NCBI GenBank assembly: GCA_933207985.1
Contig: OW240917.1
Location: forward strand, 112,580,427-112,644,426
Origin: Pelobates cultripes
Taxonomy: Eukaryota; Chordata; Amphibia; Anura; Pelobatidae
Direction: 5' to 3'
DNA: 64,000 nt
Under the pieces are notes generated by a model. It did no database searches, had not been told where the DNA came from, and worked only from the letters and a program-made list of their open reading frames with translations. The translations under genes and the position numbers were made by a program. The stretch's first letter is position 1. Every line of letters begins with the position of its first letter. Shown piece by piece: positions 1-11,589 of the stretch.

Positions 1-429
1 ACACTCATTTTATTATGTTTTATTATGTTCTATATATTAAAACCAGTGTAAAAGTTTAGTTTAGTGTTATAAAACAGTATAAAGTTTAAAGTTCTCAAGT
101 GACAGTCACAGTTATCTGAACAGTTATCTGAAGCAAAGCACAAACCGACATGGAAGATATAATGGAAGATGAAATTAAGAATAAATGATGCTTAAAATAT
201 TTTACACAATGAAGTGGTTACTCAGAAGAAGCATTCTCTTTGAAAACATTATTAATGCTTATTGACTTCTTAACATTTCAGCACCAAGAGAACCAATAGC
301 TAAATACATAAATATAAATAAACATATCGGGTGGAGGGACACAGTGATCTTCAGTAAAGAAGCACACAGCAGCCACATTTATACCTTCCTGTTTGTCTCA
401 ACATTATAGTAGCTACATATTTATCCAGC
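1..429. other. no gene seen
   Basis: This stretch is AT-rich. I see no open frame, no repeat boundary and no motif that I can name. Confidence 0.5.
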
Positions 430-537
430 CTCTCTCCTCAAATCACTCCTAAAACCCCTAAATACAAGTTCTCATCCCAAACATTTAAATCATACTCCCA
501 CCTTCTCTTCCTTTCCATCCTACTGTTTCTGGCAGCT

Positions 538-564
538 GGTGATGTCTCTCAAAACTCTGGTCCG
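538..564 (+). other. 2A-like motif (GDVSQNSGP) at the LINE polyprotein N terminus
   Basis: The frame reads Gly-Asp-Val-Ser-Gln-Asn-Ser-Gly-Pro after a hydrophobic stretch. The ribosome-skipping 2A consensus ends in D-V/I-E-x-N-P-G-P, and APE-type LINEs of several clades are known to carry it near the start of the ORF. Here Pro is replaced by Ser, so skipping is probably lost or weak. The motif helps place the N terminus of this decayed ORF. Confidence 0.5.
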
Positions 565-639
565 TCCTCTACTAAGCAACCAGTGCTAACACCAGAAACC
601 AGAACAATCTCATATCCATTCCATGTAACTCTCACTATA

Positions 640-1290
640 ATTCCTCCTTTAAAGCTGTCCTCTGGAATGCACGCTCTGTGTGCAGCACTGTTCAATCAAC
701 TTCCATTCATTGCCTATTTATCTCACGTTCCCTAAACTTGCATGGAAACATGGTTCTCTTTCTTCTGATACTGCTATCCCTGCCTCACTATCCTTTGGTG
801 GTCTTCACTTTACCCACAACCCAAGACAAGCTGAGATTAAAGGTGGTGGTGTAGGATTTCTGCTTTCATCCCACTGCTCCTTTAAAACTCTCTCCACCCC
901 TCCCACTCTCTCTTTCCCATCATTTGAAATTCTTTCAATTCACCCTTTCAAACCCTTCTCTGCTAACATCGCCGTTATTTATTGTCCTCCTGGTTCCCCA
1001 CTCCTCTTCCTTGACCACTTTGCTGCCTAGCTACCCTACTTCCTCTCTTCTAATATTCCATCCCTAATTCTCAGGGACTTCAATATTCCCATTATCCAAC
1101 CTTTAACCTCTAAACTACTTTCAATTACTTCCTCCATTGGGCTATCACAGTGGGCTATTTCTCCCACCCATATAGCTGGCAATACCCTCAACCTAATTTT
1201 CTCTTATGCATGTACAGTATCTAATATCTGCAACACTCCATTTCCTCTCTGATCACCACCTCATATTGTCTGCTCTCCAGTACCCCCTCA
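640..1290 (+). pseudogene. LINE endonuclease domain remnant
   Basis: The frame opening at 680 (116 codons) reads 'GGGVGFLLSS' and then 'ANIAVIYCPPGSP' and 'FLDHFA'. This is the middle of an APE-type endonuclease, the enzyme that nicks the target DNA for target-primed reverse transcription. A stop at 1028-1030 and frame changes on both sides break it. The segment just after (about 1070-1090) reads 'LRDFNIP', the usual 'GDFN' block with Gly changed to Arg. It belongs with the RT remnant that follows. Confidence 0.65.
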
Positions 1291-1439
1291 CCCAACAAGC
1301 TCAGCCTAAAACCCCTCAACCTTAATTCTATTGACCTCCAGCAGCTATCAGCTAGTATTGATCACAACTGCTATCTATCCTTTCCCTCTCCTGTCCCTCA
1401 CTGGCCATCTCTCATATAACTCTACCCTCACCTTGAACA

Positions 1440-2480
1440 CTGCAACCCCACTCCAAACATGCACCTCGAGGAGGACACGCCCCCAACCGTGGCATACTAA
1501 ATCAACATGCTACCTGCAAAGTTTCCCCTGTTGTGCTGAACTCTCCTGGAGGAAGTCTCGCACCCAGTCAGACTTTCTCTATTATAGATTCATATTGTGT
1601 TCATACAGCACAGCCCTCGCCAAACAGTCATACTTTTCCTCTCTCATTAGTTCATGCTCCCGCAATCCCAGGCCTCTCTTTAACACCTTTAACTCTCTTC
1701 TTCACCCTGCTGTGGCCACCTCTCAAACTAACCTTACAGCCAATAGATTTGCATGCTACTTTACTGACAAGATTCAAAAGCTAAAGAAAGAATTCTCCCC
1801 ACCTTGCCGTTCGCTTTCTCAACCACACATAGATCATGCCCTTCAGACTTTCTCCCCTGCTACTAAACAAGAGGTGGCTGCGCTTCTCCTTTCCTCTAGC
1901 CTCACCACTTGCACGCTTGATCCTGTCCCATCTTACCTTATTAGATCTCTCTCACCTTGTCTTGTACCTTCCTTAACACACAGCTTCAACTGCTATCTCT
2001 CTTCTGGCATTGTCCCTGCTGACCTTAAACATACCACTGTAGTAGTTATCCTGAAAAAAAAATCTCTTGACCCGTCCTCCCCCTCTAACTATCGTCCCAT
2101 ATTCCTGCTCCTTTTTTCCTCAAAGCTTCAGGAAAGACTTGTCTTTGCCCGTGTGTCTCTCTTCCTCCATTCTTCTCCTTGATCCTATTCAATCTGGCTT
2201 CCACCCTCTCCACTCTACTGAGACTGCTCTTTTCAAAGTAACTAATGACCTAATCGCTACTAAATCCAAAAGCCACTACTCCATACTAATTCTTCTTGAC
2301 CTCTCTGCTGCCTTTGACACTGTTGATCATGCTCTCCTTCTTCAAACTCTTCAATCGCTCAGTTTCTGTGACTTTGTCCTTTTGTGGTTTTCCTCTTATC
2401 TCTCCCAACACTCATTTAGTGTCTCCTTTTCTAATGATACCTCCTCCCCTCGTCCTGTCTCGGTTTGAGTCCCCCAAGGC
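1440..2480 (+). pseudogene. LINE reverse transcriptase remnant
   Basis: The 1331 frame carries the linker before RT and RT blocks 0-1 ('SNYRPI', about 2083-2103). A frame change near 2130-2170 moves the coding sequence into the 2067 frame, which carries '[14 protein letters not shown]', '[14 protein letters not shown]' (motif A) and 'WFSSYL'. A stop replaces the Gly expected before 'VPQG' at about 2466. Motif C, the YxDD active site, is not present because the element is truncated. Only the thumb-proximal half of a LINE RT survives, and no enzyme can be made. Confidence 0.75.
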
Positions 2481-4002
2481 TATTTTCTTTTTCTTCTTTT
2501 TTTCTTTTCTATTTTCTTTCAGAGCGATCACATGGCCCGTGTGGGCCTAATTTGCAGAGGGGGGGGACTGTCTGGGCTGTATGACAGTCCTCCCAGTGCA
2601 GAAGAAGCCGGTCACCGGCAGGGGGAACGGCGACGATCGAGTAAGTACATAGGATTACCTTGGACGTCCGAGGTCTTATTTAATTTATTTTGACATTGAG
2701 GCATCACTGCAATACCGTTAGAGTGACCGGAAACAATCATGATCGCTTCCACCACTCAAATGTGGCACGGACGTATCAGGTACATCCAAGGTCATTAACA
2801 ACCAGTTTTTGTCGAACATACCTATTACGTCCACGGTCTCTAATGGGTTCATCTCAGCCATTTTTGAATATTGACATTCAAACAATTTTACTGACAATTA
2901 ACAATTTTACTGACAATTAACAATTTTACTGACCCAATTTTCATGTATCTTAGCTGCTATTTATGCTATTAGTGGTATTTACCCAACGAGCTCCAATATA
3001 TATTTAATAACACAAAAAGAAATCCCTCTTGCACACAGTCACAGTTTGCCAACATCTAGGCAAACTGCCGGGCGTGGTTGACCCCTTTCTGTTTGGCCTG
3101 TATCTCTAGGGGGCTGGATTCCTGCTGAGTCGCCTGCAGATATTTGCCTCATCTGTGGCTACTTAACTGGTTATAGATGCCTGCTTCTCAACAGCTTCAG
3201 TGTCAGTTCAATGTTTCAGTTACTGGAAGCATATACCTATACTCAAATGTTGTATTTTCCCTTCTCTGTACTGTGTTTCATGATCTGCTCCCCTTGCACA
3301 CATTCATGCCCTAGGTGATTTATTTGACTAATCACTGTGGGCTGTAATATTTTGCAAGGGTGAACATTATCTTTGCATTCTGGACTTTAACCACAAGACC
3401 TGACACACACTACATTGGGAAACTGTTAAAATAAGTACATTTGCAAATGACTATAGGTACATTTTTTGCTGGGATAGAAAAAAAAGATAAGGTAAAATGT
3501 ATTAAATGAATCCTCATTTAAAAAAGTATAACTTTGCAATCCCAATTACACATTTAATATTTCAAGTGCACCTGTTAAACTTTTTCAAATATACACATTC
3601 ACATTTTCATCAAATAGTTTATGCTGGTAACATAGTTCAATTCCAGAACTTAAAGTATCTAAAATTAAAACCACTTTCAAACAGTGAAAAAGTAATGTAC
3701 TTCCTTTAAGGTATTTAAAGAAATTACGTTTTTGATTATTGCGATCTGATTACCAGAATTTATCTTTAAAAAAAAGAGAAAAAACTTGTGTTAGATTTTT
3801 AAGTAGCACTACTCTAATGTACCCAGTAATGTTTAAAATGTTTCCATTGCTGAAAGATAAAACTTAACATATTTAATCTTAATGCATAAGAGAATGTTTA
3901 TAGCATTTCAACTTTGTTACAATCTTGTTACCACATATACTGACTAGACACAATATTAAAACCTCTGTCAGGTGAAGTGCATAACATTGATCATATTGTA
4001 AC
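2481..4002. other. no gene seen; one short tandem repeat
   Basis: A CT-rich tract (2480-2525) is followed by a GC-richer patch (2560-2860) that I cannot assign, then ordinary AT-rich sequence. The only open frames are under 80 codons, with no recognisable domain. Confidence 0.5.
2881..2933. repeat. 19-bp tandem repeat, 2.8 copies
   Basis: The unit AACAATTTTACTGACAATT is repeated at 2881, 2900 and 2919; the last copy is partial. It is perfect over the copies present, so it probably arose recently by slippage. Confidence 0.9.
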
Positions 4003-4090
4003 TAGTGATGTACCGAACGGTTCGCTGGCGAACGGTTCCTGGCGAACATAGCATGTTCGCGTTCACCACGGCGGGCGAACATATGCGCGG
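4003..4090 (+). repeat. hAT 5' terminal region with GGCGAAC/GTTCGCC words
   Basis: The terminal TAGTGATGTACC is followed by repeated GAACGGTTC and TGGCGAAC words in both orientations. Such subterminal words are usual transposase binding sites in hAT elements. The function here is inferred. Confidence 0.5.
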
Positions 4091-4360
4091 TTCGACCCGC
4101 CCCCTATTCGTCATCATTGAGTAAACTTTGACCCTGTACCTCACAGTCAGCAGACACATTCCAGCCAATTAGCAGCACAGCCTCCCTAGCAGACCCTCCC
4201 ACCTACTGGACGGCATCCATTTTAGATTCATTCTCAAGCTGCATGCTTAGTAAGAGGAGGGAAAGTGTAGCTGCTGTTCATAAGATAGGGAAAAGCATAG
4301 CTAGGTTAGGGATAAGGGTATGCTTTTTTTGATTTTTTTTTTCTATGTAATGTAAATGCA

Positions 4361-6830
4361 CTTAGTTGTCTGCCACTGCTGACAGCTTCTGTGTCAGGCT
4401 CACAGTGCCCATTTCCCCAGTCAGTGCCACCAATTACATCTGGTGTCACAATAGCTTGGATTTAAAAACAAAAAACTTTTTCACTGTTATAGATTGAATA
4501 GCAGTCAGTTGTCTGCCACTGCTGCCAGCTTCTGTCAGGCTCACAGTGCATACTGTGCCCATTTCCCCAGTCAGTGCCACCAATTACATCTGGTGTCACA
4601 ATAGCTTGGATTTAAAAACAAAAAACTTTTTTCACTGTTATAGATTGAATAGCAGTCAGTTGTCTGCCACTGCTGCCAGCTTCTGTGTCAGGCTCACAGT
4701 GCATACTGTACCCATTTCCCCAGTCAGTGCCACCACTTAGATCTGGTGACACAAAGCTTGGATTTAAAAAAAACAAAACACTTTTTTCACTGTTATAGAT
4801 TGAATAGCAGTCAGTGTCCTTAAAGCGGGTGTGTTACGCTAACAGTGGATACGGTGCCCAGTGCCACCACTCACTGGTGTCATAATAGCTTGAATTTAAA
4901 AACAAAAAACTTTTTTCACTGTTATAGATTGAATAGCAGTCAGTGTCCTTAAAGCGGGTGTGTTACGCTAACAGTGGATACGGTGACCAGTGCCACCAAT
5001 GAGATCTGGTGACACAATAGCTTGGATTTAAAAACAAAAAACTTTTTTCACTGTTATAGATTGAATGGCAGTCAGTGTCCTTAAAGCGGGTGTGTTACGC
5101 TAACAGTGGATACGGTGACCAGTGCCACCACTTATATCTGGTGTCACAATAGCTTGGATTTAAAAACAAAAACACTTTTTTCACTGTTATAGATTGAATA
5201 GCAGTCAGTGTCCTTAAAGCGGGTGTGTTACGCTAACAGTGGATACGGTGACCAGTGCCACCACTTAGATCTGGTGACACAAAGCTTGGATTTAAAAAAC
5301 AAAAAACCCTTTTTTCACTGTTATAGATTGAATAGCAGTCAGTGTCCTTAAAGCGGGTGTGTTACGCTAACAGTGGATACGGTGACCATTGCCACCACTT
5401 AGATCTGGTGACACAAAGCTTGTATTTAAAAACAAAAAAACACTTTTTTCACTGTTATAGATTGAATAGCAGTCAGTGTCCTTAAAGCGGGTGTGTTACG
5501 CTAACGGTGGATACGGTGACCAGTGCCACCACTTAGATCTGGTGACACAAGCTTGGATTTAAAAACAAAAAACTTTTTTCACTGTTATAGATTGAATAGC
5601 AGTCAGTGTCCTTAAAGCGGGTGTGTTACGCTAACAGTGGATACGGTGACCAGTGCCACCACTTAGATCTGGTGACACAAAGCTTGCATTTAAAAACAAA
5701 AAACTTTTTTCACTGTTATAGATTGAATAGCGGTCAGTGTCCTTAAAGCGGGTGTGTTACGCTAACAGTGGATACGGTGACCAGTGCCACCAAGTAGATC
5801 TGGTGTCACAAAGCTTGGATTTAAAAAAACAAAACACTTTTTTCACTGTTATAGATTGAATAGCAGTTAGTTATCTTCAAGCAGGTGTGTTATGCTAACA
5901 GTGGATACGGTGACCAGTGCCACCACTTAGATCTGGTGTCGCAATAGCTTGGATTTAAAAAAAAAACACTTTTTTCACTGTTATAGATTGAATAGCAGTC
6001 AGTGTCCTTAAAGCGGGTGTGTTACGCTAACAGTGGATAAGCTGACCAGTGCCACTAATTAGATCTGGAGTCACAATAGTTTGGATTTAAAAAAATAATA
6101 ATCTTTTTTCACTGTTATAGATTGAATAGCAGTCAGTGTCCTTAAAGCGGGTGTGTTACGCTAACAGTGGATACGGTGACCAGTGCCACCACTTAGATCT
6201 GGTGACACAAAGCTTGTATTTAAAAACAAAAAACACTTTTCACTGTTATAGATTGAATAGCAGTCAGTGTCCTTAAAGCGGGTGTGTTAAGCTAACAGTG
6301 GATACGCTGACCAGTGCCACCAATTAGATCTGGTGACACCAAGCTTGGATTTAAAAAAACAAAACACTTTTTTCACTGTTATAGATTGAATAGCAGTCAG
6401 TGTCCTTAAAGCGGGTGTGTTACGCTAACAGTGGATACGCTGACAAGTGCCACTAATTAGATCTGGTGTCACAATAGCTTGGATTTAAAAACAAAAAACT
6501 TTTTTTCCTGTTATAGATTGAATAGCAGTCAGTGTCCTTAAAGCGGGTGTGTTACGCTAACAGTGGATACGGTGACCAGTGCCACCAATTAGCTCTGGTG
6601 TCACAATAGCTTGGATTTAAAAAAAAAACACTTTTTTCACTGTTATAGATTGAATAGCAGTCAGTGTCCTTAAAGCGGGTGTGTTACGCTAACGGTGGAT
6701 ACGCTGACAAGTGCCACCAATTAGATCTGGTGTCACAATAGCTTGGATTTAAAAAAACAAAAAACTTTTTTCACTGTTATAGATTGAATAGCAGTTAGTT
6801 ATCTTCAAGCGGGTGTCAGGCCTACAGCCT
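4361..6830 (+). repeat. minisatellite: about 18 copies of a 129-133-bp unit inside the hAT leader
   Basis: The word TATAGATTGAATAGCAGTCA recurs with little change at about 4490, 4640, 4795, 4924, 5056, 5189 and then roughly every 131 bp to about 6780. Each unit holds a CTTAAAGCGGGTGTGTTACG block, an AGTGCCACCA block, a TCTGGTG block and an A-rich/T-rich pair around CTTTTTTCACTG. The first two units are longer (about 150 bp) and carry a different block, so the array probably expanded from the 3' side. The array ends about 90 bp before the transposase start codon. Confidence 0.9.
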
Positions 6831-6919
6831 GTGCTCTGCACAACTGTGCCAGTGCACATTGCCACTCATATCTGGTCTCACAGTAGCTTGCACGCATAGT
6901 ACCACTAATCACAACAAAA

Positions 6920-8264
6920 ATGACAGGCAGAGGCAGGCCACCCCGCAGGGGCCATCGTGGTCGTGGTGCTGTGATTCCCTTTGGCCCTAGAATAATGCCC
7001 AGTTTTCAGAGGCCACGTACCCTGAACTTGAAAAGTTCTGAGGACATAGTTGACTGGCTAACACAGGACACCCAATCTTCTACAGCCTCCGCTCAGAACC
7101 TTGACGCACCATCCTCCTCCAGCTTAGCTTCAGGCACCTCTCAAGATACCACTCACCCGCCTGCCGCCACCACCAAAACTAGCACCACAGCCGCTTCAGT
7201 TGGTATGTCAGAGGAGTTATTCACACATCCGTTTGAAGAAATGAGTGATGCGCAACCATTATTGCCAGAGGATGTAGATAACAGGGATATGTCTCAGGCA
7301 GGCAGCATTACACACATGGACGTACGGTGTGATGATGATGATGATGTTGTACCCGCTGCTGCTTCCTTTGCTGAGTTGTCAGATACAAGTGAAGCGGTTG
7401 ATGATGACGATGCGTCCATGGATGTCACGTGGGTGCCCGCTCGTCAAGAAGAAGAACAGGGCGAAAGTTCAGATGGGGAGACAGGGAGGAGGAGACGAGT
7501 TGGAAGCAGGGGAAGGTCGTCGCAAGGAGCTGGTGGCACAGTCAGACAGCATGCATCGGCACCCGGGGTCAGCCCGACAGCACGCCAATCAACGCATGCT
7601 GTGTCCACCACCAGAATGCCGTCATTGCAGAGCTCAGCAGTGTGGAATTTTTTTGTGTGTCTGCCTCTGACAACAGCGATGCCATTTGCAACCTGTGCCA
7701 AAAGAAACTGAGTCGTGGGAAGTCCAACACCCACCTAGGTACAACTGCTTTGCGTAGGCACATGATCTCACATCACAGACGCCTATGGGATCAACACATG
7801 AGTACAAGCAGCTCGCCTACTCTAAGCCGCCAGCCTCCTCCTGGTCCAGCATCTTCAGCCACGTCAACCACTGCTGTCCTCCTTGTCCCCTCTCAGCCAT
7901 CCGCCACTCCGCCTCCCGCCTTGAGCAGTTCACGCTCATCTTCCCACAGTCATGTGTCTGTCAAGGACATGTTTGAGCGTAAGAAGACAATGTCAGAAAG
8001 TCACCCCCTTGCCCAGCGTCTGACTGCTGGCTTGTCCGAACTATTAGCCCGCCAGCTTTTACCATACAAGCTGGTGGAGTCTGAGGCGTTCAAAAATTTG
8101 TAGCTATTGGGACACCGCAGTGGAAGGTACCCGGCCGAAATTACTTTTCGCAAAAGGCAATCCCCAACCTGTACTCAATTGTGCAAAAGGAAGTAATAGC
8201 ATCTCTGGCACACAGTGTTGGGGCAAGGGTCCATTTGACCACTGATACCTGTCTGCAAAGCATG
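6920..8264 (+). pseudogene. hAT (BED-finger) transposase, N-terminal half, frameshifted
   Basis: The ATG at 6920 opens a 263-codon frame rich in Ser, Thr and acidic residues, usual for the hAT N terminus. The BED zinc finger (about 7640-7790) starts in this frame ('VWNFF') and continues in the next ('ICNLC' for the Cys pair, 'LRRHMISHH' for the His pair), so a base was lost at the run of seven T near 7650. The second frame ends with a stop at 8101. A third frame then continues the family sequence with 'YFSQKAIPNLYSIV' and 'VHLTTDTC', the start of the catalytic core with its first Asp, up to the gap. Zbed-like domesticated genes share this finger, but the two frame breaks argue for a dead transposon. 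Confidence 0.8.
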
Positions 8265-8364
8265 NNNNNNNNNNNNNNNNNNNNNNNNNNNNNNNNNNNN
8301 NNNNNNNNNNNNNNNNNNNNNNNNNNNNNNNNNNNNNNNNNNNNNNNNNNNNNNNNNNNNNNNN
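8265..8364. other. assembly gap (100 N)
   Basis: Exactly 100 N. Its size is likely a placeholder. It separates the hAT transposase from AT microsatellites, so the two sides need not be adjacent. Confidence 0.99.
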
Positions 8365-8416
8365 ACATACACACACATATACTGTCTAGGTGTATTTTAC
8401 TATTAATATATATATA

Positions 8417-8478
<62 letters not shown>

Positions 8479-8736
8479 TATATATATATATTAATATCAA
8501 ATTACACGTAGACTGATACTGATTATATATATATATATACATATATATATATAATTATTGGTATATATATATTTATATATAATATAAAAAAATTAAATAT
8601 GTAAATACGTTAAAAAATTAAATTTAAATTTAAAAAAAAAAATAATTACAAAATATATAGATGTGTGTTATTTCATTGTAACTGTATTGTGATATTAATA
8701 TATATATTTATATCAAAATACACGTAGAACGAAATA

Positions 8737-8767
<31 letters not shown>

Positions 8768-8863
8768 TCTACATACATAAATATATACCTATATATCACT
8801 ATATATATACCTATATATAAATACAAATATTTAAAAAAATATATATATCTACACATATAGATT

Positions 8864-8898
<35 letters not shown>

Positions 8899-8945
8899 TC
8901 TACATATATATTTATGTAATATTTTTACATAATTAGGTATCTTAA
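8365..8945. repeat. AT/TA microsatellites and low-complexity sequence
   Basis: Long TA runs lie at about 8405-8500, 8524-8560, 8740-8768 and 8866-8895, in sequence that is almost all A and T. Translated frames here are artefacts of the TA repeat. Confidence 0.95.
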
Positions 8946-9007
8946 TTAATTACAATTAACGGGACCTGCCTGACAACCCATGCCAAAAGTAAAGGGAATT
9001 TAATTTG

Positions 9008-9335
9008 CTAGCACTATATTTAACCCTATAACTTTCCAAGACACCATAAAACCTGTACATGGGGGGTACTGTTCTACTCGGGAGACTTCGCTGAACACAA
9101 ATATTAGTGTTTCAAAACAGTAAAGTGTATTACAACGATGATATCGCCAGTAAAAGTGACTTTTTTGCCTTTTTCATGCACAAACAGCACTTACATGGAC
9201 GATATTATTGCTGTGATACTTTTTGCTGTTTTGAAACACAAATATTTGTGTTCAGCAAAGTCTCCTGAGTACAACAGTACCCCTCATGTACAGGTTTTAT
9301 TCTGTTTTCAAAAGTTACAGCATCAAATATAAGGC
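9008..9335. repeat. imperfect palindrome, arms about 150 bp
   Basis: Left arm 9008-9170 pairs with right arm 9185-9335. Matching landmarks are ACCTGTACATG with CATGTACAGGT, and TGTTTCAAAACAG with CTGTTTTGAAACA. The spacer is about 15 bp. It looks like a foldback MITE, but I cannot name the family. Confidence 0.85.
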
Positions 9336-9365
9336 TTGCGTTTTATTTTTTCACATTAAAATTTG

Positions 9366-9738
9366 CCAGATTGGTTACGGTGCCTTTGAGACCCTATGGT
9401 AGCCCAAGAATGAAAATTACCCCTATGATGGCATACCATTTGCAATAGGAGACAACCCAAGGTATTGCAAACGGGGTATGTCCAGTCTTTTTTAGTAGCC
9501 ACTTAGTCACAAACACTGGCCAAAATTGGCGTTTTTTGCATTTTTCACACACAAACAAATACTAATGCTAACTTTGGCCAGTGTTTGTGACCAAATGGCT
9601 ACTAAAAAAGACTGGACATACCCCATTTGCAATACCTCGGGTTGTCTACTATTGCAAATGGTATGCCATTATGGGTGTAAATTTCATTCCTGGGCTACTA
9701 TACAGTCTCAAAGGCAACGTAACCAATCTGGCGAATTT
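9366..9738. repeat. second imperfect palindrome, arms about 170 bp
   Basis: Left arm 9366-9536 pairs with 9556-9738. Landmarks are CCAGATTGGTTACG with CGTAACCAATCTGG, and GTCCAGTCTTTTTTAGTAGC with GCTACTAAAAAAGACTGGAC. The intervening loop is CA-rich. It sits 30 bp after the first palindrome and probably belongs to the same composite repeat. Confidence 0.85.
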
Positions 9739-9745
9739 CAGTTTC

Positions 9746-9860
9746 AAATGTAACATGCTATATTTGACCCTGTAACTTCCCAAAATGCCATAACACCTGT
9801 ACATAGGGGGTACTGTTTTACACGTGAGACTTTGCTGAATACAAATATGTGTATTTTATT
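9746..9860 (+). repeat. direct repeat of the first palindrome's left arm
   Basis: This segment repeats 9005-9110 in the same orientation (CTATATTTGACCCTGTAACTTCCC, then CACCTGTACAT and GGGGGTACTGTT). It shows that the palindromic unit is organised in tandem with a period of about 745 bp. The following 300 bp to about 10160 are unassigned. Confidence 0.8.
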
Positions 9861-10179
9861 GCAGTGAAAGCAAACAGTATTATGACATTGACAGTTAAAA
9901 TGTCATGTAGAACTAAAAAAAATCAAAAAAATCTTATTTTCTCCCATTTTTTTCATATTAAATTATGTTTCATAGCTAAATATTTGATATTAAATGAAAA
10001 CCATGTTTCCCCTGAATAAAATGATATATAATAAGGGTGAGTGCATTTAATATGAAAGAGGTGAATTACGGTTGGACAGACATGTAGCGCAAATGCCAGG
10101 TTTTGTTTACATTTTGTTTCGTTCACAACGTGTACAATTGGCTCCGTACTTAAGGGGTTAAATGAACGCTGGATTGATC

Positions 10180-10903
10180 GGGACTTTACCATGGAGCCTA
10201 TTCGTGTAATTAAAGACTTGTGCTCCATGGTAATTGAACTGTATGTGTGTGATATGAGCGCCATTCCGTAGTTATGTGCGCTCAGATCTAAGATATCTGG
10301 GTATATGTGACATGTATGGATTTGGTGTAATAAATGTAATATATGTTTTAATGTATTTTACTGTCTCTATGTATAATGGCGATTTGCCTCTGTCCTGGGA
10401 GATAATTGGATTACTTCCCAATTATCTCCAGGATAGAGGGAGGGAAATTAGGATGCATTGTGGGGATGTTTTACTTCTGTGTGTCTGAATGTGATACATG
10501 TCTCTCTGTGTTAGTCTTTCATCTTGTCCCCTAGGGGAGTGTTCACCAGGTGGGGGACATGCATAAATGCCGGGCAGGTAGCCCTCAATAAACCAGAATC
10601 CTGTTTTACCATCAATACGGAGCTTGGTCTCGTGATTGGGGGGATTTACTGTATGCGGTTAGAGACTGATTGCTGGTAATGTAAGCTGCTTGGATGCTGT
10701 GTGTGTTCGTTTGTTAGCAGTTATTCGTGAGATTAACGTTCGGGAGTTTGGAGTACTACTGGGTATACTGTTCGGGAGTTTGGAGCATTCCCTGGTTCCA
10801 GTTCGGGAGTTTGGTGTTCTACAGTAGCTGTACCTGTACCTCCACAAAAGGGAAACTCTACTAAACGGCGGTTTCACCCCTTTATGCCGGGAGAGCCGTA
10901 ACA
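10180..10903 (+). repeat. solo LTR, same superfamily as the LTRs at 46199 and 56833
   Basis: It shares with the 46199-47266 LTR the block GCGCTCAGATC, a hairpin around CAATTATCTCCAGGAT, an ACCAGG block, a TATA-like ATAAATGC and AATAAA at about 10590. It ends in CCGTAACA at 10903. A 20-24-bp word with GTTCGGGAGTTTGG occurs three times near 10738-10815. The left boundary is uncertain and I find no clean duplication, so the copy may be truncated. Confidence 0.55.
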
Positions 10904-11589
10904 ATCCCAATTTATCTCCTTCTGTAATCTCAATTTTATTGGATCTCATATAATGTAGGTTTTTTTGTTTTGTCTTAGCTAGGAGACTTGCATAATTATT
11001 TGTGTATCGAACAGTAGTTATTAACAAAGTAAACTTTAAAATAACATGACAACCAACATGTAAAATGCAGAATAAAATAACCAGAATTAGAAACAATTAT
11101 AGGCATGAATTTGTCTGGATTCACTTTAATGATTACTTTTAATTGTGCAAATTGCTGGACTATCATAATTAAATCAATGTATCCAATTGTAATGATGGTT
11201 CATGTGTATGTATTCCTTTTCTCTGTGGATTGTTACATGTTACATAAATGAGTTTGGCACCACAGTGTCAGGATATGCTGGAACCTGAACGCACAGACAA
11301 AATCACTAAAAGAGAATCCGTATACCGGTCCTTAGAATGGCCGTGTTAACGAACAAGCGGAGTCAGAAACAAGCCAAGGTCAAATGGAGTAGAGAAGACA
11401 GGAATATCGTATAATCAAGCCAAGGTCAAAAGGAGTACAGAAGAAAGGATATAACTAAGACAAGAGCCAAAAACATATCATCAGAATATCACGAAAGGAA
11501 CGCACTATTGGGCTACCAAAGACAACAACAGGGCAACAAGGAGTGGGAGAGGTAAGTATAAATAGGCATCACTCAATTTTGATTGGTCC
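10904..11589. other. no gene seen
   Basis: This is unassigned sequence. Two related words with CAAGCCAAGGTCAAA occur near 11372 and 11419. Open frames here are short and show no domain. Confidence 0.4.

Larger units (their letters stand above)
430..2480 (+). mobile_element. degenerate L2-type non-LTR retrotransposon (LINE)
   Basis: This is a single-ORF LINE of the L2/CR1 group. Remnants appear in order of a 2A-like N-terminal motif, an apurinic endonuclease and the first half of the reverse transcriptase. The best-preserved family signatures are a 'YFSSLISS' linker, 'FACYFTDKI', a 'SNYRPI' block and RT motif A 'AAFDTVDH' at about 2308-2331. The coding run is cut into at least three frames by stops and indels and stops abruptly after the 'VPQG' motif at about 2480, where a CT-rich tract begins. 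The palm active site and the 3' end are missing, so the copy is dead. Assignment to L2 rather than a sister clade such as Rex1 is a judgement from motif wording. Confidence 0.75.
4003..8264 (+). mobile_element. hAT-type DNA transposon, 5' part, cut by an assembly gap
   Basis: The element starts at TAGTGATGTACCGAAC, a typical hAT terminus, and the next 85 bases hold several inverted copies of a GGCGAAC/GTTCGCC word. It continues through a long minisatellite leader into a BED-finger transposase reading rightward. The right end is not visible: the transposase runs into 100 N and AT microsatellites follow. The 8 bp left of the terminus are ATTGTAAC, but the matching duplication cannot be checked. 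Frameshifts show that this copy is not autonomous. Confidence 0.65.

Noticed and set aside
4361..6830. CRISPR-like array
   Set aside because: The units are almost wholly repeated, with no unique spacers, and the genome is eukaryotic.
8181..8471. A 96-codon frame across the gap
   Set aside because: It joins the transposase start to a TA microsatellite through unknown bases; only the part before 8265 is real transposase sequence.
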